From assembly GCF_008642275.1 (NCBI RefSeq), contig NZ_CP029189.1, positions 1,906,001-1,970,000 of the forward strand: 64,000 bases of DNA, read 5' to 3'. Positions 16,416 through 25,717 of this stretch are shown here, piece by piece (position 1 is the first letter of the stretch; each line of letters opens with the position of its first letter). The notes beneath the pieces are model-generated. The model had not been told where the DNA came from, made no database searches, and saw only the letters and a program-made list of their open reading frames with translations. Position numbers and translations under genes: made by a program. The stretch comes from Streptomyces venezuelae (lineage in GTDB: Bacteria > Actinomycetota > Actinomycetes > Streptomycetales > Streptomycetaceae).

Positions 16416-18224
16416 ATGGCGTTCGACCGTAGGACTTTCCTGGGTAGCACGGCGGCGACGGGTGCGGCCGTGGCGTTGGCGGGGGCCACGAGCACCCCGG
16501 CTGCGGCGGCTCAGCAGGGTGCGGAGGGGCACGGGGCGCCGGCGCGGACGTACTCGTTCACGGTGATGGGTACGACCGACTTGCACGGGAACGTCTTCAA
16601 CTGGGACTACTTCACGGACAAGGAGTTCGACGACAAGGCGCACAACGACGTCGGTCTGGCGAAGATCTCCACGCTGGTGGAGCAGGTGCGGGCGGAGAAG
16701 GGGCGGCGCAACACGCTGCTGATCGATGCCGGTGACACGATTCAGGGCACGCAGCTGTCGTACTACTACGCGAAGGTGGATCCGATCACGGCGCGGCGGG
16801 GTCCGGTGCACCCGATGGCGCAGGCGATGAACGCGATCGGTTATGACGCGGCGGCGCTGGGGAACCACGAGTTCAACTACGGCATACCGGTGCTGCGGAA
16901 GTTCGAGGAGCAGTGTGATTTCCCGCTGCTGGGGGCGAACGCGCTGGATGCGAAGACGCTGCGGCCGGCGTTCGCGCCGTACAGCATGCACAAGCTGCGG
17001 ACTCCGTGCGGGCGTGATGTGAAGGTGGCGGTGCTGGGGCTGACGAACCCGGGTATCGCGTTGTGGGACAAGGCGAACGTGCAGGGGAAGATGACGTTCC
17101 CGGGGCTGGAGGAGCAGGCGGCGAAGTACGTGCCGAAGCTGCGGTCGATGGGTGCGGACGTGGTGATCGTGTCGGCGCATTCGGGGTCGAGCGGTACGTC
17201 GTCGTACGGTGACCAGCTGCCGTACGTGGAGAACGCGGCGGCGCTGGTGGCGGAGCAGGTGCCGGGGATCGACGCGATCCTGGTGGGTCACGCGCACACG
17301 GAGATCCCGGAGTACCGGGTGAAGAACAAGGCGACCGGCAAGGACGTGGTGCTGTCGGAGCCGCTGAAGTGGGGGCAGCGGCTGACGCTGTTCGATTTCG
17401 AGCTGACGTGGGCGAAGGGCCGCTGGTCGGTGGCGAAGGTCGCGGCGAAGGTGCTGAACTCGAACACGGTGGCGGAGGACAGGAAGATCACGCGGCTGCT
17501 GTCGGACGAGCACCGCAAGGTCGTGGCGTACGTGAACCAGGTGATCGGTACGTCGACGCAGGCGATGTCGTCGGCGGAGGGTCCGGTCAAGGACGTCGCG
17601 ATCATCGATCTGATCAACCACGTGCAGGCGGAGACCGTGAAGGGGGCGCTGGCGGGTTCGGAGTGGGCGTCGCTGCCGGTGCTGTCGCAGGCGTCGTGTT
17701 TCTCGCGGACGGCGGCGATCCCGGCGGGCCAGGTGACGATCAAGGATGCGGCGGGTCTGTACCCGTTCGAGAACACGATGGAGGCGCGTCTGTTGACGGG
17801 CGCGCAGGTGAAGGACTATCTGGAGTACTCGGCGCGGTACTACGTGCAGACGGCGCCGGGTGTTCCGGTGGATCCGGCGAAGCTGACGAACTCCGAGGCG
17901 ATTCCGGACTACAACTACGACGCGGTGTACGGGCTGGTGTACGACATCGACATCGCTCAGCCGGTGGGTTCGCGGATCACGGGGTTGTCGTTCCAGGGGA
18001 AGCCGGTGGATCCGGCGGCGCAGTTCGTGCTCGCGGTGAACAACTACCGGGCTTCGGGTGGCGGTAACTTCCCGCATGTTCCGCAGGCGAAGCAGCTGTG
18101 GGCGAATTCGGACGAGATCCGTAACACGATCATCCAGTGGGTGAAGGCGAAGGGGACGATCGACGCGGCGCAGTTCGCTTCGGTGGACTGGCGTCTGACG
18201 CGGGCCGGGGTGGCGGTGTTCTAG
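16416..18224 (+). CDS. secreted 5'-nucleotidase / 2',3'-cyclic phosphodiesterase
   Basis: A 602-residue exported enzyme. The start MAFDRRTFLGS is a Tat signal (RRTFLG) followed by an Ala-rich hydrophobic stretch and cleavage near AAAAQ. The metallophosphatase domain has TTDLHGN, DAGDTIQG, GNHEFNYG and VGHAH, the set of di-metal ligands. The C-terminal nucleotidase domain includes the substrate-stacking region NNYRASGGG. It would release phosphate and nucleosides from extracellular nucleotides. ATG 16416 is preceded by AAAAGGGAG; an out-of-frame ATG lies five bases before. It ends at a strong hairpin shared with the convergent ALF protein gene. Confidence 0.92.
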   Translation: MAFDRRTFLGSTAATGAAVALAGATSTPAAAAQQGAEGHGAPARTYSFTVMGTTDLHGNVFNWDYFTDKEFDDKAHNDVGLAKISTLVEQVRAEKGRRNTLLIDAGDTIQGTQLSYYYAKVDPITARRGPVHPMAQAMNAIGYDAAALGNHEFNYGIPVLRKFEEQCDFPLLGANALDAKTLRPAFAPYSMHKLRTPCGRDVKVAVLGLTNPGIALWDKANVQGKMTFPGLEEQAAKYVPKLRSMGADVVIVSAHSGSSGTSSYGDQLPYVENAAALVAEQVPGIDAILVGHAHTEIPEYRVKNKATGKDVVLSEPLKWGQRLTLFDFELTWAKGRWSVAKVAAKVLNSNTVAEDRKITRLLSDEHRKVVAYVNQVIGTSTQAMSSAEGPVKDVAIIDLINHVQAETVKGALAGSEWASLPVLSQASCFSRTAAIPAGQVTIKDAAGLYPFENTMEARLLTGAQVKDYLEYSARYYVQTAPGVPVDPAKLTNSEAIPDYNYDAVYGLVYDIDIAQPVGSRITGLSFQGKPVDPAAQFVLAVNNYRASGGGNFPHVPQAKQLWANSDEIRNTIIQWVKAKGTIDAAQFASVDWRLTRAGVAVF

Positions 18225-18308
18225 GCGGTCTCGTTCGGGTCCTGCCGGACCGGGTCGGATGCTCTGCAGGTCCGGCCTGGTCCGACCTGGTCCGGACCGG
18301 ACCGGCGG

Positions 18309-18340
18309 GGGGCCGGCCGCGGTGCGCCGCGGCCGGCCCC
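18309..18340. terminator. bidirectional terminator with adjacent TGGTCCG repeats
   Basis: A perfect 14-bp stem GGGGCCGGCCGCGG / CCGCGGCCGGCCCC with loop TGCG, between convergent genes. Just before it (about 18266-18305) are imperfect direct repeats of CTGGTCCGRC. Confidence 0.88.
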
Positions 18341-18360
18341 TCCTGGTGGTGCGGGTGCGG

Positions 18361-19530
18361 TCAGCGTGCGGCGCCGGCGCGGCGCATGCGGGCGGCGAGG
18401 AGCAGTCCGGCTCCGGCGACGAGTGCGGTACCCGCGCCGCCGGCGATCATGGTGGTGTGGTCGTCCGCGCCGGTGGTGGCGAGGGGGGAGCCGTTGTGGC
18501 CCTGGCCGGTCACGGCGGTGTTGCCGGTCGTGACGGTGGTGGTGGTGCCTCCGGCGGCGGAGCCCGTTCCGGTGCCGGTGCCGGTGCCGGTGTTCTTGTC
18601 GGCTCCGTCCTTGCCGGGGGCGGGCTTGTCCTTGGCGGCCTGGTCCTTGGCTCGGGCCTCGTGCTGGCCCGTCTTGAGGAACGCGGTCCGGTCTGCGGGG
18701 GTGCCGGCGAGGGCGGCGCGGCCGGCCTTGACGAGTTCCGGGCCTCCGCCGTCGATGATCTTCGCGATGCTGACGCGGTTGTCCTGGTCGCGGAGCTCGT
18801 ACTGGGTCACTTCCAGGAAGTGGCGCAGCTCGGCGGGGGTCGGCGATCCGTTCATGAGCTTGCCGATGGCTTCGGTCAGGATCGGGCCGTCCCAGGCCTC
18901 GTCGATGCGGGCGAGCTCGACGAGGTCGTCCTGGGCCTGGGCGAGGTGGCGGCCGGTCTTCAGGAACGCCGTGCGGTCGGCGGGGGTGCCCTTGAGTGCC
19001 TTCTTACCGGCTTCCTTCACGCCGGTGCCGCCGGTGCTGATGATCCGGGAGATCTCGACCTTGTTGTCGTCGTCGCGCAGCTCGTGCTGGGTCACCTCGT
19101 GGAAGTGGCGGAGCTGGTCGATGGTGGGCTTGCTGCTGAGGACCTTCTGGATGCCTTCCTTCAGGCCGGGTCCGGCGTCGGAGAGGAGGCGCAGGATCGC
19201 GATGCGGTAGTCGTCCATGCGGATGCCGTGCTGGTCGACTTCGATGAACTTGCGCATGGCCTTCGGGCCGTCGGCGACGGCCTTGCGGCCGGCTTCCTTC
19301 ATGAACTCGCTGGCCATCGGGTGGGCGATGATCGCGAGGATGGTCTTGCGGTCCTCTTCGGCCTGGTCGGGCACGGTCTGGTCCGGCGTGGCCTGGTCCG
19401 GCGTGGTCGGTGCCGGGTGGTTGCCGGTGGCCGGGGCGTCGGGGCCGGCGGCGAACGCCGGTGACGCGATGAGGACGGCCGGAGCAAGGGCAGCGGTGGT
19501 GACTGCTGCGGCGATCCGGGAAAACTTCAC
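18361..19530 (-). CDS. cell-wall-anchored ALF-repeat protein
   Basis: A 389-residue secreted protein. A Sec signal (FSRIAAAVTTAALAPAVLIASPAFA) is followed by a Pro/Thr linker and four to five copies of a roughly 60-residue helical unit. The units share motifs such as LRHFLEVTQ(Y/H)ELRD.DN and KGTPADRTAFLKTG, which is the ALF-type repeat. A Gly/Thr tract then leads to LATTG, a hydrophobic helix and an RMRR tail: a class E sortase (LAxTG) sorting signal. The protein should be covalently linked to peptidoglycan. GTG 19530 has AGGGGG upstream. Ligand and function are unknown; ALF proteins are often surface or development related in Streptomyces. Confidence 0.88.
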   Translation of the reverse strand: MKFSRIAAAVTTAALAPAVLIASPAFAAGPDAPATGNHPAPTTPDQATPDQTVPDQAEEDRKTILAIIAHPMASEFMKEAGRKAVADGPKAMRKFIEVDQHGIRMDDYRIAILRLLSDAGPGLKEGIQKVLSSKPTIDQLRHFHEVTQHELRDDDNKVEISRIISTGGTGVKEAGKKALKGTPADRTAFLKTGRHLAQAQDDLVELARIDEAWDGPILTEAIGKLMNGSPTPAELRHFLEVTQYELRDQDNRVSIAKIIDGGGPELVKAGRAALAGTPADRTAFLKTGQHEARAKDQAAKDKPAPGKDGADKNTGTGTGTGTGSAAGGTTTTVTTGNTAVTGQGHNGSPLATTGADDHTTMIAGGAGTALVAGAGLLLAARMRRAGAAR

Positions 19531-19680
19531 AGACAAAACCCCCTGGAAACGTTTCTTCGACAGAAGAGACGTTCGGTCTGCGCAGATAGTTGTACCGGTA
19601 ACGCTCCCGCCCCTTGTGGTGGTCCCGGGGGCGGCGGGGCGGGGCGGGGTCCCGGTCGTCACCGGTCGGCGGCCGGCCCG

Positions 19681-21090
19681 TCAGGGGTGGTCGACGAGCG
19701 GGAGGAGTTCGCCGGCGGGGCGGGGTCGGGTGTGTTCGCGCTGGTCGAGGCCGAAGGTGGTGAAGGCGGTGCGGTCCGGCTGGGGGTAGGGCTCCTTGCC
19801 GGTGAGGGTGTTGAGGATGGCGGCGCTGCGCCAGGCGGCGAGGCCGAGGTCGGGGGCGCCGACGCCGTGGGTGTGGCGTTCGCCGTTCTGGACGAAGACG
19901 CTGCCGGTGACGGCGGGGTCGAGGACCATCCGGTAGCGGTCGTCGATGCGGGGGCGGCCGGAGGAGTCCTTGCGCAGGTACGGGTCGAGGCCTGCGAGGA
20001 GGCTGCCGAGCGGGCGCTCCTGGTAGCCGGTGGCGAGGATGACGGCGTCGGTGGTGAGGCGGGAGCGGGTGCCCTGTTCGGTGTGTTCGAGGTGGAGCTC
20101 GACTTTGGTGGTGGCGACGCGGCCGGCGGTGCGGACGCTGACTCCGGGGGTGAGGACGGTGTCGGGCCAGCCTCCGTGGAGGGTGCGGCGGTAGAGCTCG
20201 GCGTGGATCGCGGCGATGGTGTCGGCGTCGATGCCCTTGTGGAGCTGCCACTGGGCGGGGACGAGCTGGTCGCGTACGGGTTCGGGGAGGGAGTGGAAGT
20301 AGCGGGTGTAGTCGGGGGTGAAGTGTTCGAGGCCGAGCTTGGAGTACTCCATGGGGGCGAAGGAGGGGGTGCGGGCGAGCCAGGTGAGGCGTTCGCGGCC
20401 GGCGGGGCGGGCGCGCAGCAGATCGAGGAAGATCTCGGCGCCGGACTGGCCTGATCCGATGACGGTGACGTGTTCGGCGCCGAGGATGCGCCGGCGGTTG
20501 TCGAGGTAGTCGGCGGAGTGGATGACGGGGACGGTGGGGGCGTCGGCGAGGGGGCGCAGGGGTTCGGGGACGTAGGGGGCGGTGCCGATGCCGAGGGCGA
20601 GGTTGCGGGTGTGGGTGCGGCCGAGGGCTTCGGCTTCGCCGGTGGCGTCGAGCTGGGTGAAGTCGACTTCGAAGAGGTCGCGTTCGGGGTTCCAGCGGAC
20701 GGCGTCGACCTGGTGGCCGAAGTGGAGTCCGGGGACGCGGCCGGCGACCCAGCGGCAGTAGGAGTCGTATTCGGCGCGGTGGATGTGGAACTGCTCGGCG
20801 AAGTAGAAGGGGAAGAGCCGTTCCTTGTGCTTGAGGTAGCTGAGGAAGCTCCAGGGGCTGGCCGGGTCGGCGAGGGTGACGAGGTCGGCGAGGAAGGGGA
20901 CCTGGAGGGTGGCTCCTTCGATGAGGAGTCCGGGGTGCCAGCGGAAGTCGCGGCGCTGCTCGTAGAAGGCGGTGGCGAGTTCGCCGGCTCCTTGTCGGGG
21001 CAGGCCGTGGGCGAGGGCCGCGAGGGACAGGTTGGAGGGGCCGATCCCGATTCCGACGAGGTCGTGGGGGGCGTCGAGCTGGGCGGTCAT
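19681..21090 (-). CDS. lysine/ornithine/diamine N-hydroxylase (DesB-like)
   Basis: A 469-residue flavin N-monooxygenase. The FAD motif GIGPSNLS is at 15-22, the NADPH motif VIGSGQSGAEIFLDLL in the middle, and ATGYQERP near residue 355, all diagnostic of the IucD/PvdA/DesB family. These enzymes hydroxylate the terminal amine of lysine, ornithine, cadaverine or putrescine as the first step towards hydroxamate siderophores. The ATG overlaps the stop of the decarboxylase gene by four bases (ATGA), so the two act together, suggesting a diamine substrate. No acyltransferase (DesC) or NIS synthetase (DesD) follows; the next gene is the ALF protein. Confidence 0.9.
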   Translation of the reverse strand: MTAQLDAPHDLVGIGIGPSNLSLAALAHGLPRQGAGELATAFYEQRRDFRWHPGLLIEGATLQVPFLADLVTLADPASPWSFLSYLKHKERLFPFYFAEQFHIHRAEYDSYCRWVAGRVPGLHFGHQVDAVRWNPERDLFEVDFTQLDATGEAEALGRTHTRNLALGIGTAPYVPEPLRPLADAPTVPVIHSADYLDNRRRILGAEHVTVIGSGQSGAEIFLDLLRARPAGRERLTWLARTPSFAPMEYSKLGLEHFTPDYTRYFHSLPEPVRDQLVPAQWQLHKGIDADTIAAIHAELYRRTLHGGWPDTVLTPGVSVRTAGRVATTKVELHLEHTEQGTRSRLTTDAVILATGYQERPLGSLLAGLDPYLRKDSSGRPRIDDRYRMVLDPAVTGSVFVQNGERHTHGVGAPDLGLAAWRSAAILNTLTGKEPYPQPDRTAFTTFGLDQREHTRPRPAGELLPLVDHP

Positions 21091-22487
21091 CGGTGGGTGC
21101 TGCCTTCCAGGAGGGAGATGAGCTGGTCCAGGTCCCCCGCTGTGGTGTGCGGGTTGAGCAGGGTGGCTTTGAGCCACAGGCGGCCGTCGGCGTGGGTGCG
21201 GCCGAGGACGGCGCGGCCTTGGTGCAGGAGGGTGCGGCGCAGGGTGGCGAGGTGGTCGTCGTCGGCGTGGGTGGGCCGGAAGAGGACGGTGGTGAGGGTG
21301 GGGGGTGCGTGGAGTTCGAAGCCGGGGTGGGCGTCGAGGAGTCGGGCGAGGTGGTGGGCGGTGTCGATGGTGCGGTCGATGAGTGCGGCGAGGCCGTCGC
21401 GGCCGAGGGCGCGGAGGGTGGTGGCGATCTTGAGGGCGTCGGGGCGGCGGGTGGTGCGCAGGGAGCGGCCGAGGAGGTCGGGCAGGCCGGCTTCGGTGTC
21501 GTCGGTGGCGTTGAGGTAGTCGGCCTGGTGGGCGAGGGGTGCGAGGAGGGTGGTGTCGGGGACGGCGAGGAGGCCTGCGGCGACGGGCTGCCAGCCGAGT
21601 TTGTGCAGGTCGATGGTGAGGGAGTGGGCGCGGGCCAGTCCGGCGAGCTTGTCGCGGTGGCGGGGGCTGAGGGTGAGGAGGCCGCCGTAGGCGGCGTCGA
21701 TGTGGAGGTCGGCGCCGTGGCGGTCGCAGAGGTCGGCGATGTGGGTCAGGGGGTCGATGAGTCCGGCGTCGGTGGTGCCGGCGGTGGCGGTGACGAGGGT
21801 GGGGCCGGGGGTGGCGGCGAGGGCTTCGGCGAGGCGGGCGGGGTCGAGTACGCCGGTGGGAGTGGGGAGTTCGGTGGCCGGGGGCAGGCCGAGGAGCCAG
21901 GCGGCGCGGGGGACGGAGTGGTGGGCGTTGGCTCCGTGGAGGACGGTGAGGGCGGGGCCGTGGCGTTCGCGGGCGAGGAGGACGGCGAGTTGGTTGGCTT
22001 CGGTGCCGCCGGTGGTGACGAGGGCGTCGGGGTGGGGGGTGTCGTAGAACTCGGCGGCGAGGGTGCGGGTGAGGAGTGCTTCGATGGCGGAGGCGGCGGG
22101 GGCCTGGTCCCAGGAGTCGAGGGAGGGGTTCAGGGCGCCGGCGGCGAGGTCGGCGGCGGCTGCGACGGCGAGCGGCGGGCAGTGCAGGTGGGCTGCGCAG
22201 AGGGGGTCGGCGGGGTCGGCGGCGCCGGCGGCGAGGGTGTGTACGAGGGTGCGGAGGGCCTCGTGGGCGCCGGTGCCGTGGGCGGGGAGTACGCCGGGGT
22301 CGCCGAGGGCGGCGTGGACACGGGCGGTGACGGTGTCGGGGCCGCCGGCGGGGAGGGGGCCGGCGCGGTCGTGGGCGCCGGTGGTGAGGGCGTCGAGGAC
22401 GGTGTCGAGGAGGGGGCGCAGGGCGGTGGGGCCGTGGGGGCCGCCGGCGAGTGGGGGCGGTGTGCGTGTGCCGGGCTGCGCGGTCAT
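21087..22487 (-). CDS. PLP-dependent decarboxylase (DesA-like)
   Basis: A 466-residue group II decarboxylase. Key residues are His189/190 (ANAHHSV, stacks on PLP), Asp264 in IDAAYGG and the Schiff-base Lys296 in TIDLHKLGW. The family includes DesA (lysine to cadaverine), glutamate and diaminobutyrate decarboxylases. Pairing with an N-hydroxylase points to a DesA-type lysine or ornithine decarboxylase. ATG 22487 has GGAGGA directly upstream. The N-terminal 60 residues are Pro/Gly/Thr-rich. No iron box of the DmdR type was seen upstream; a 10-bp hairpin is there instead. Confidence 0.88.
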   Translation of the reverse strand: MTAQPGTRTPPPLAGGPHGPTALRPLLDTVLDALTTGAHDRAGPLPAGGPDTVTARVHAALGDPGVLPAHGTGAHEALRTLVHTLAAGAADPADPLCAAHLHCPPLAVAAAADLAAGALNPSLDSWDQAPAASAIEALLTRTLAAEFYDTPHPDALVTTGGTEANQLAVLLARERHGPALTVLHGANAHHSVPRAAWLLGLPPATELPTPTGVLDPARLAEALAATPGPTLVTATAGTTDAGLIDPLTHIADLCDRHGADLHIDAAYGGLLTLSPRHRDKLAGLARAHSLTIDLHKLGWQPVAAGLLAVPDTTLLAPLAHQADYLNATDDTEAGLPDLLGRSLRTTRRPDALKIATTLRALGRDGLAALIDRTIDTAHHLARLLDAHPGFELHAPPTLTTVLFRPTHADDDHLATLRRTLLHQGRAVLGRTHADGRLWLKATLLNPHTTAGDLDQLISLLEGSTHR

Positions 22488-22503
22488 CGGGTCCTCCGGG
22501 GCT

Positions 22504-22531
22504 GGCCGGGTGCGCTGGGAGGCACCCGGCC
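22504..22531 (-). promoter_or_regulatory. hairpin in the leader of the decarboxylase-hydroxylase operon
   Basis: GGCCGGGTGC / GCACCCGGCC, a perfect 10-bp stem with an eight-base loop, 17 bases upstream of the decarboxylase start. It could be an attenuator, a stabiliser or an operator. Confidence 0.5.
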
Positions 22532-22579
22532 TGTACAACGATCAGACCCGAATGGGGTAACCGCCGGGGTTTGTCCGAC

Positions 22580-23130
22580 ATTCACGCGTGCCGCCGTTGG
22601 CCGCAGGCCGGGACCGGAGCCGGAGGCCGAGGCCCGGGGCCGGGCGGAACGCCGAGACCGGCCCGTGCGCCCAGCACGCAGCCGGGACCCGCCCGAGGGC
22701 CGAAAGCAGGGCCGGAGGCCGGGCGGTACGCCAGACGCCGGGCGGCACGCCGGACACGACGCCGGGGCCAGCCCGTACGCGAGGCAGCAAGCCGGAGGCT
22801 GGGACTGGGGGCCGAAAGCCAGGGCCGGGGGCAGAGGCCCACCCAGGGCCGGGGTCGCAGGCCCGCCCAGGCCCGACCGGGGCCAGGGCCGGAGGCCACA
22901 GGGCCACAGGCCCGGCCGGAGCCAGCGCCACAGGCCCGGCCGGAGCCACAGGGCCGCAGGCCCGGGCGGGGACGCATGGTCGGGGGCCCGGTCCCGGGAA
23001 CGGGCCGGGGCCGGGGCCGCAGGCCCGACTGGAGCGGGGGCCGCAGGCCCGGCCGGGGCCGCAGGCCCGCCCAGGGCCGGGGACGCAGGTCCCGGCCGAG
23101 GCCGGGGGCCTCAGGACCGGGACCGGCGTT
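22580..23130. repeat. 550-bp degenerate GC-rich repeat tract, no gene
   Basis: This stretch is made of loosely repeated 18- to 24-base units of the form GCAGGCCCGGCCGGGGCC, clearest between about 22850 and 23110. Frames are open on both strands only because stop codons are improbable; the would-be proteins are Pro/Gly/Arg strings with no conserved content. It separates the decarboxylase promoter from the 3' end of pepN and may serve as a diffuse terminator or a site of slippage. Confidence 0.7.
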
Positions 23131-23135
23131 CTTGC

Positions 23136-25676
23136 TTAGCTTCCCGCAGGGGGTTGGCGGACCTTGAGGGCGCGGGCGAGGTCGTCGAGCTGGTCGACGA
23201 GTTTGCGGCGCAGGAGGGGGAGGATGTCCGGGTCCGCGAGGCAGGTCCGGCCTGCCTGGAGGTTGGATTCGTCGATGGCGTGGGCGGGGAACGCCCAGCG
23301 GCCGGCGGCCTCGCCGATGGCCGGGCCGCGGCGGGCGCCGAGGGCGACGGCCTCGGGGTAGTAGCGGGTGACGTACGGCGCGAGCAGTTCGGCCTGTTCG
23401 GGCTGCCAGAAGCCCTGCGCGGTGGCGCTGAAGAGGTAGTTGGAGAGGCTGTCGTCGTGGAAGAGGCGGTCCCAGGCGGCGGCCTTGGCTTCGGCGGTGG
23501 GGAGGGCGGCGCGGCAGCGGGCGGCGCCTTCCTGGCCGGTGGCGCTGGTGTCGGCGGCGAGGGCGGCGTCGATCTCGGCCTCCCCGACGGCGCCGAGGAC
23601 GGCGAGGCGGCCGAGGATGCGCCAGCGCAGTTCGGGGTCGAGCGCGGGGCCGCCGGGGACGGTGTCGTCGGTGAGCCAGGCGGTGATGGTGTCGGGCTGG
23701 GTGGCGCTGTCGACGAGGGTGCGTACGGCGGTCAGCCGCATGCCGGGTTCGGAGCCGTCCTCGGTGCGCCGGAGCAGGTCGCGGGCGATGGTGGTGAGGG
23801 TGGCGAGGGCGGCGGCCTGGTCTTCGGGGGCGAGGTAGCGCACGGCGACCTGGGTGCGGGCGAAGGCGAGGACGCCCTGGACGATGGCGAGGTCGTCCTC
23901 CGCGGGCAGGTGGGCGGCGGCGGTGGCGAGGTAGTCGTGGGGGTCGAGTTCGCCGTCGCGGACCATGTCGCGCAGGGCGTTCCAGACGACGGCGCGGGTG
24001 AGGGCGTCGGGGATGCCGGAGAGGCTGCGCAGGACCGTTTCGACGGAGGTTCCGTCGAGCCGGACCTTGGCGTAGGTGAGGTCGACGTCGTTGAGGACGA
24101 GGAGTGCGGGGCGGGTTCCGGCCGCCGAGATGATCTCGTCGGAGGGGATGTCGAGGTCGAGGAGTTCGCGCAGTTCGAGGAAGCGGTCGTCGGCGGGGTC
24201 GCGGTCGTAGACGCCCACGGCGATGTGGTGGGGGCGGCTGCCGCGGCGGTCGACGGTGAGGGTCCAGCCCGCGGGGGTGTCGGGGCGGCCCTCGGATTCC
24301 TCGATGCGGGGGGTGAGGGTGTCGATGCCGGTGGTGCGCAGCCAGATGTCGGCCCAGGCGCGGACGTCGCGTTCGGTGTGGGCGGCGAGGGAGTCGATGA
24401 AGTCGGCGAGGGAGGCGTTGGCGAACTTGTGGCGGGCGAAGTGGGTGTTGATGCCGGCCAGGAAGTCCTTCTCGCCGAGCCAGGCGACGAGTTGGCGCAG
24501 GGCCGAGGCGCCCTTGGCGTAGGAGATGCCGTCGAAGTTGAGGAGGGCGGAGGCGGTGTCGGGGACGTCGTCGGGGGTGGGGGCGACGGGGTGGGTGGAG
24601 GGGCGCTGGTCGGCGTCGTAGCCCCAGGGTTTGCGGGTGACGCCGAAGTCGGTCCAGGTGTCGGTGAAGCGGGTGGCTTCGGTGAGGGTCTGGTAGCCCA
24701 TGTATTCGGCGAAGGATTCGTTGAGCCAGATGTCGTCGAACCAGGCGAGGGTGACGAGGTCGCCGAACCACATGTGGGCCATCTCGTGGGCGATGACCAT
24801 GGCGCGGGACTGGCGTTCGGTGTCGGTGACGGCGGAGCGGAAGATGAACTCGTCGCGGAAGGTGACGAGTCCGGGGTTCTCCATGGCGCCGGCGTTGAAC
24901 TCGGGTACGAAGGCCTGGTCGTAGGAGTCGAAGGGGTAGGGCTCGGTGAACTTCTCCTGGTACCGGTCGAAGCAGTCCTTGGTGATGGAGAGGATTTCCT
25001 CGGCGTCGACGTCCATGTGGGGCGCGAGGGACTGGCGGCAGTGGATGCCGAAGGGCAGTCCGGCGTGTTCGGTGCGGATGCTGTGCCAGGGGCCGGCGGC
25101 GACGGCGGCGAGGTAGGTGGAGATGAGGGGGGTGGGGGCGGACTGCCAGATGGCGGCGCCGCTGCCGTCGGGGGCGGCGGCGGTGCGGGTGGTGATGCCG
25201 TTGGCGAGGACGGTCCAGTGGGCCGGGGCGGTGACGGTGAATTCGAAGACGGCCTTGAGGTCGGGCTGGTCGAAGGCCGGGAAGACCCGCTGGACGTCGT
25301 CCAGGAACATCTGGCTGTAGACGTACGTCTGGCCGTCGGCGGGGTCGGTGAAGCGGTGCAGGCCCTCGCCGGTGCGGGAGTAGCGCATGCGGGTGTCGAG
25401 GTGCAGCTCGTGGGGGCCTTCGGTGAGGCCGGTGAGCGGGAGGCGGTCGTCGGCGAGGGTGGCCGGGTCGAGGGGGGTGCCGTCGAGGGTGGCCGAGCGC
25501 AGTTCGACGGGCTTCAGCTCGATGAAGGTGTCTGTGGCGGTGCGGGCGGTGAACCGGACGACGGTGATGGAGTCGAAGGTCTCGTCGTCGCCGGTGAGGT
25601 CGAGGGTCACGGCGTAGTGCTGGACGTCGAGGACCTGGGCTCGGAGCTGCGCTTCGTTGCGCGTGAGTGCGGACAT
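23136..25676 (-). CDS. pepN: aminopeptidase N (M1 zinc metallopeptidase)
   Basis: An 846-residue cytoplasmic aminopeptidase that trims N-terminal residues from peptides. The M1 signatures are present: GAMEN at 263-267 (substrate amino-group recognition) and HEMAHMWFGDLVT at 297-309 with the second zinc ligand Glu320 in WLNESFAEY. The long C-terminal helical domain is complete and the length matches the Streptomyces enzyme. ATG 25676 is preferred; ATG 25685 would add three residues. It is followed by the GC-rich repeat tract and preceded by the AroQ gene in the same orientation. Confidence 0.95.
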   Translation of the reverse strand: MSALTRNEAQLRAQVLDVQHYAVTLDLTGDDETFDSITVVRFTARTATDTFIELKPVELRSATLDGTPLDPATLADDRLPLTGLTEGPHELHLDTRMRYSRTGEGLHRFTDPADGQTYVYSQMFLDDVQRVFPAFDQPDLKAVFEFTVTAPAHWTVLANGITTRTAAAPDGSGAAIWQSAPTPLISTYLAAVAAGPWHSIRTEHAGLPFGIHCRQSLAPHMDVDAEEILSITKDCFDRYQEKFTEPYPFDSYDQAFVPEFNAGAMENPGLVTFRDEFIFRSAVTDTERQSRAMVIAHEMAHMWFGDLVTLAWFDDIWLNESFAEYMGYQTLTEATRFTDTWTDFGVTRKPWGYDADQRPSTHPVAPTPDDVPDTASALLNFDGISYAKGASALRQLVAWLGEKDFLAGINTHFARHKFANASLADFIDSLAAHTERDVRAWADIWLRTTGIDTLTPRIEESEGRPDTPAGWTLTVDRRGSRPHHIAVGVYDRDPADDRFLELRELLDLDIPSDEIISAAGTRPALLVLNDVDLTYAKVRLDGTSVETVLRSLSGIPDALTRAVVWNALRDMVRDGELDPHDYLATAAAHLPAEDDLAIVQGVLAFARTQVAVRYLAPEDQAAALATLTTIARDLLRRTEDGSEPGMRLTAVRTLVDSATQPDTITAWLTDDTVPGGPALDPELRWRILGRLAVLGAVGEAEIDAALAADTSATGQEGAARCRAALPTAEAKAAAWDRLFHDDSLSNYLFSATAQGFWQPEQAELLAPYVTRYYPEAVALGARRGPAIGEAAGRWAFPAHAIDESNLQAGRTCLADPDILPLLRRKLVDQLDDLARALKVRQPPAGS

Positions 25677-25717
25677 GGGGCCCATGCTGCCGCAGGGGGC
25701 GGCCGGACCCCGAGCTT

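Noticed and set aside
22488..22580. DmdR1 iron box before the decarboxylase-hydroxylase operon
   Set aside because: No 19-bp sequence close to TTAGGTTAGGCTAACCTAA was found; only a GC hairpin is present.
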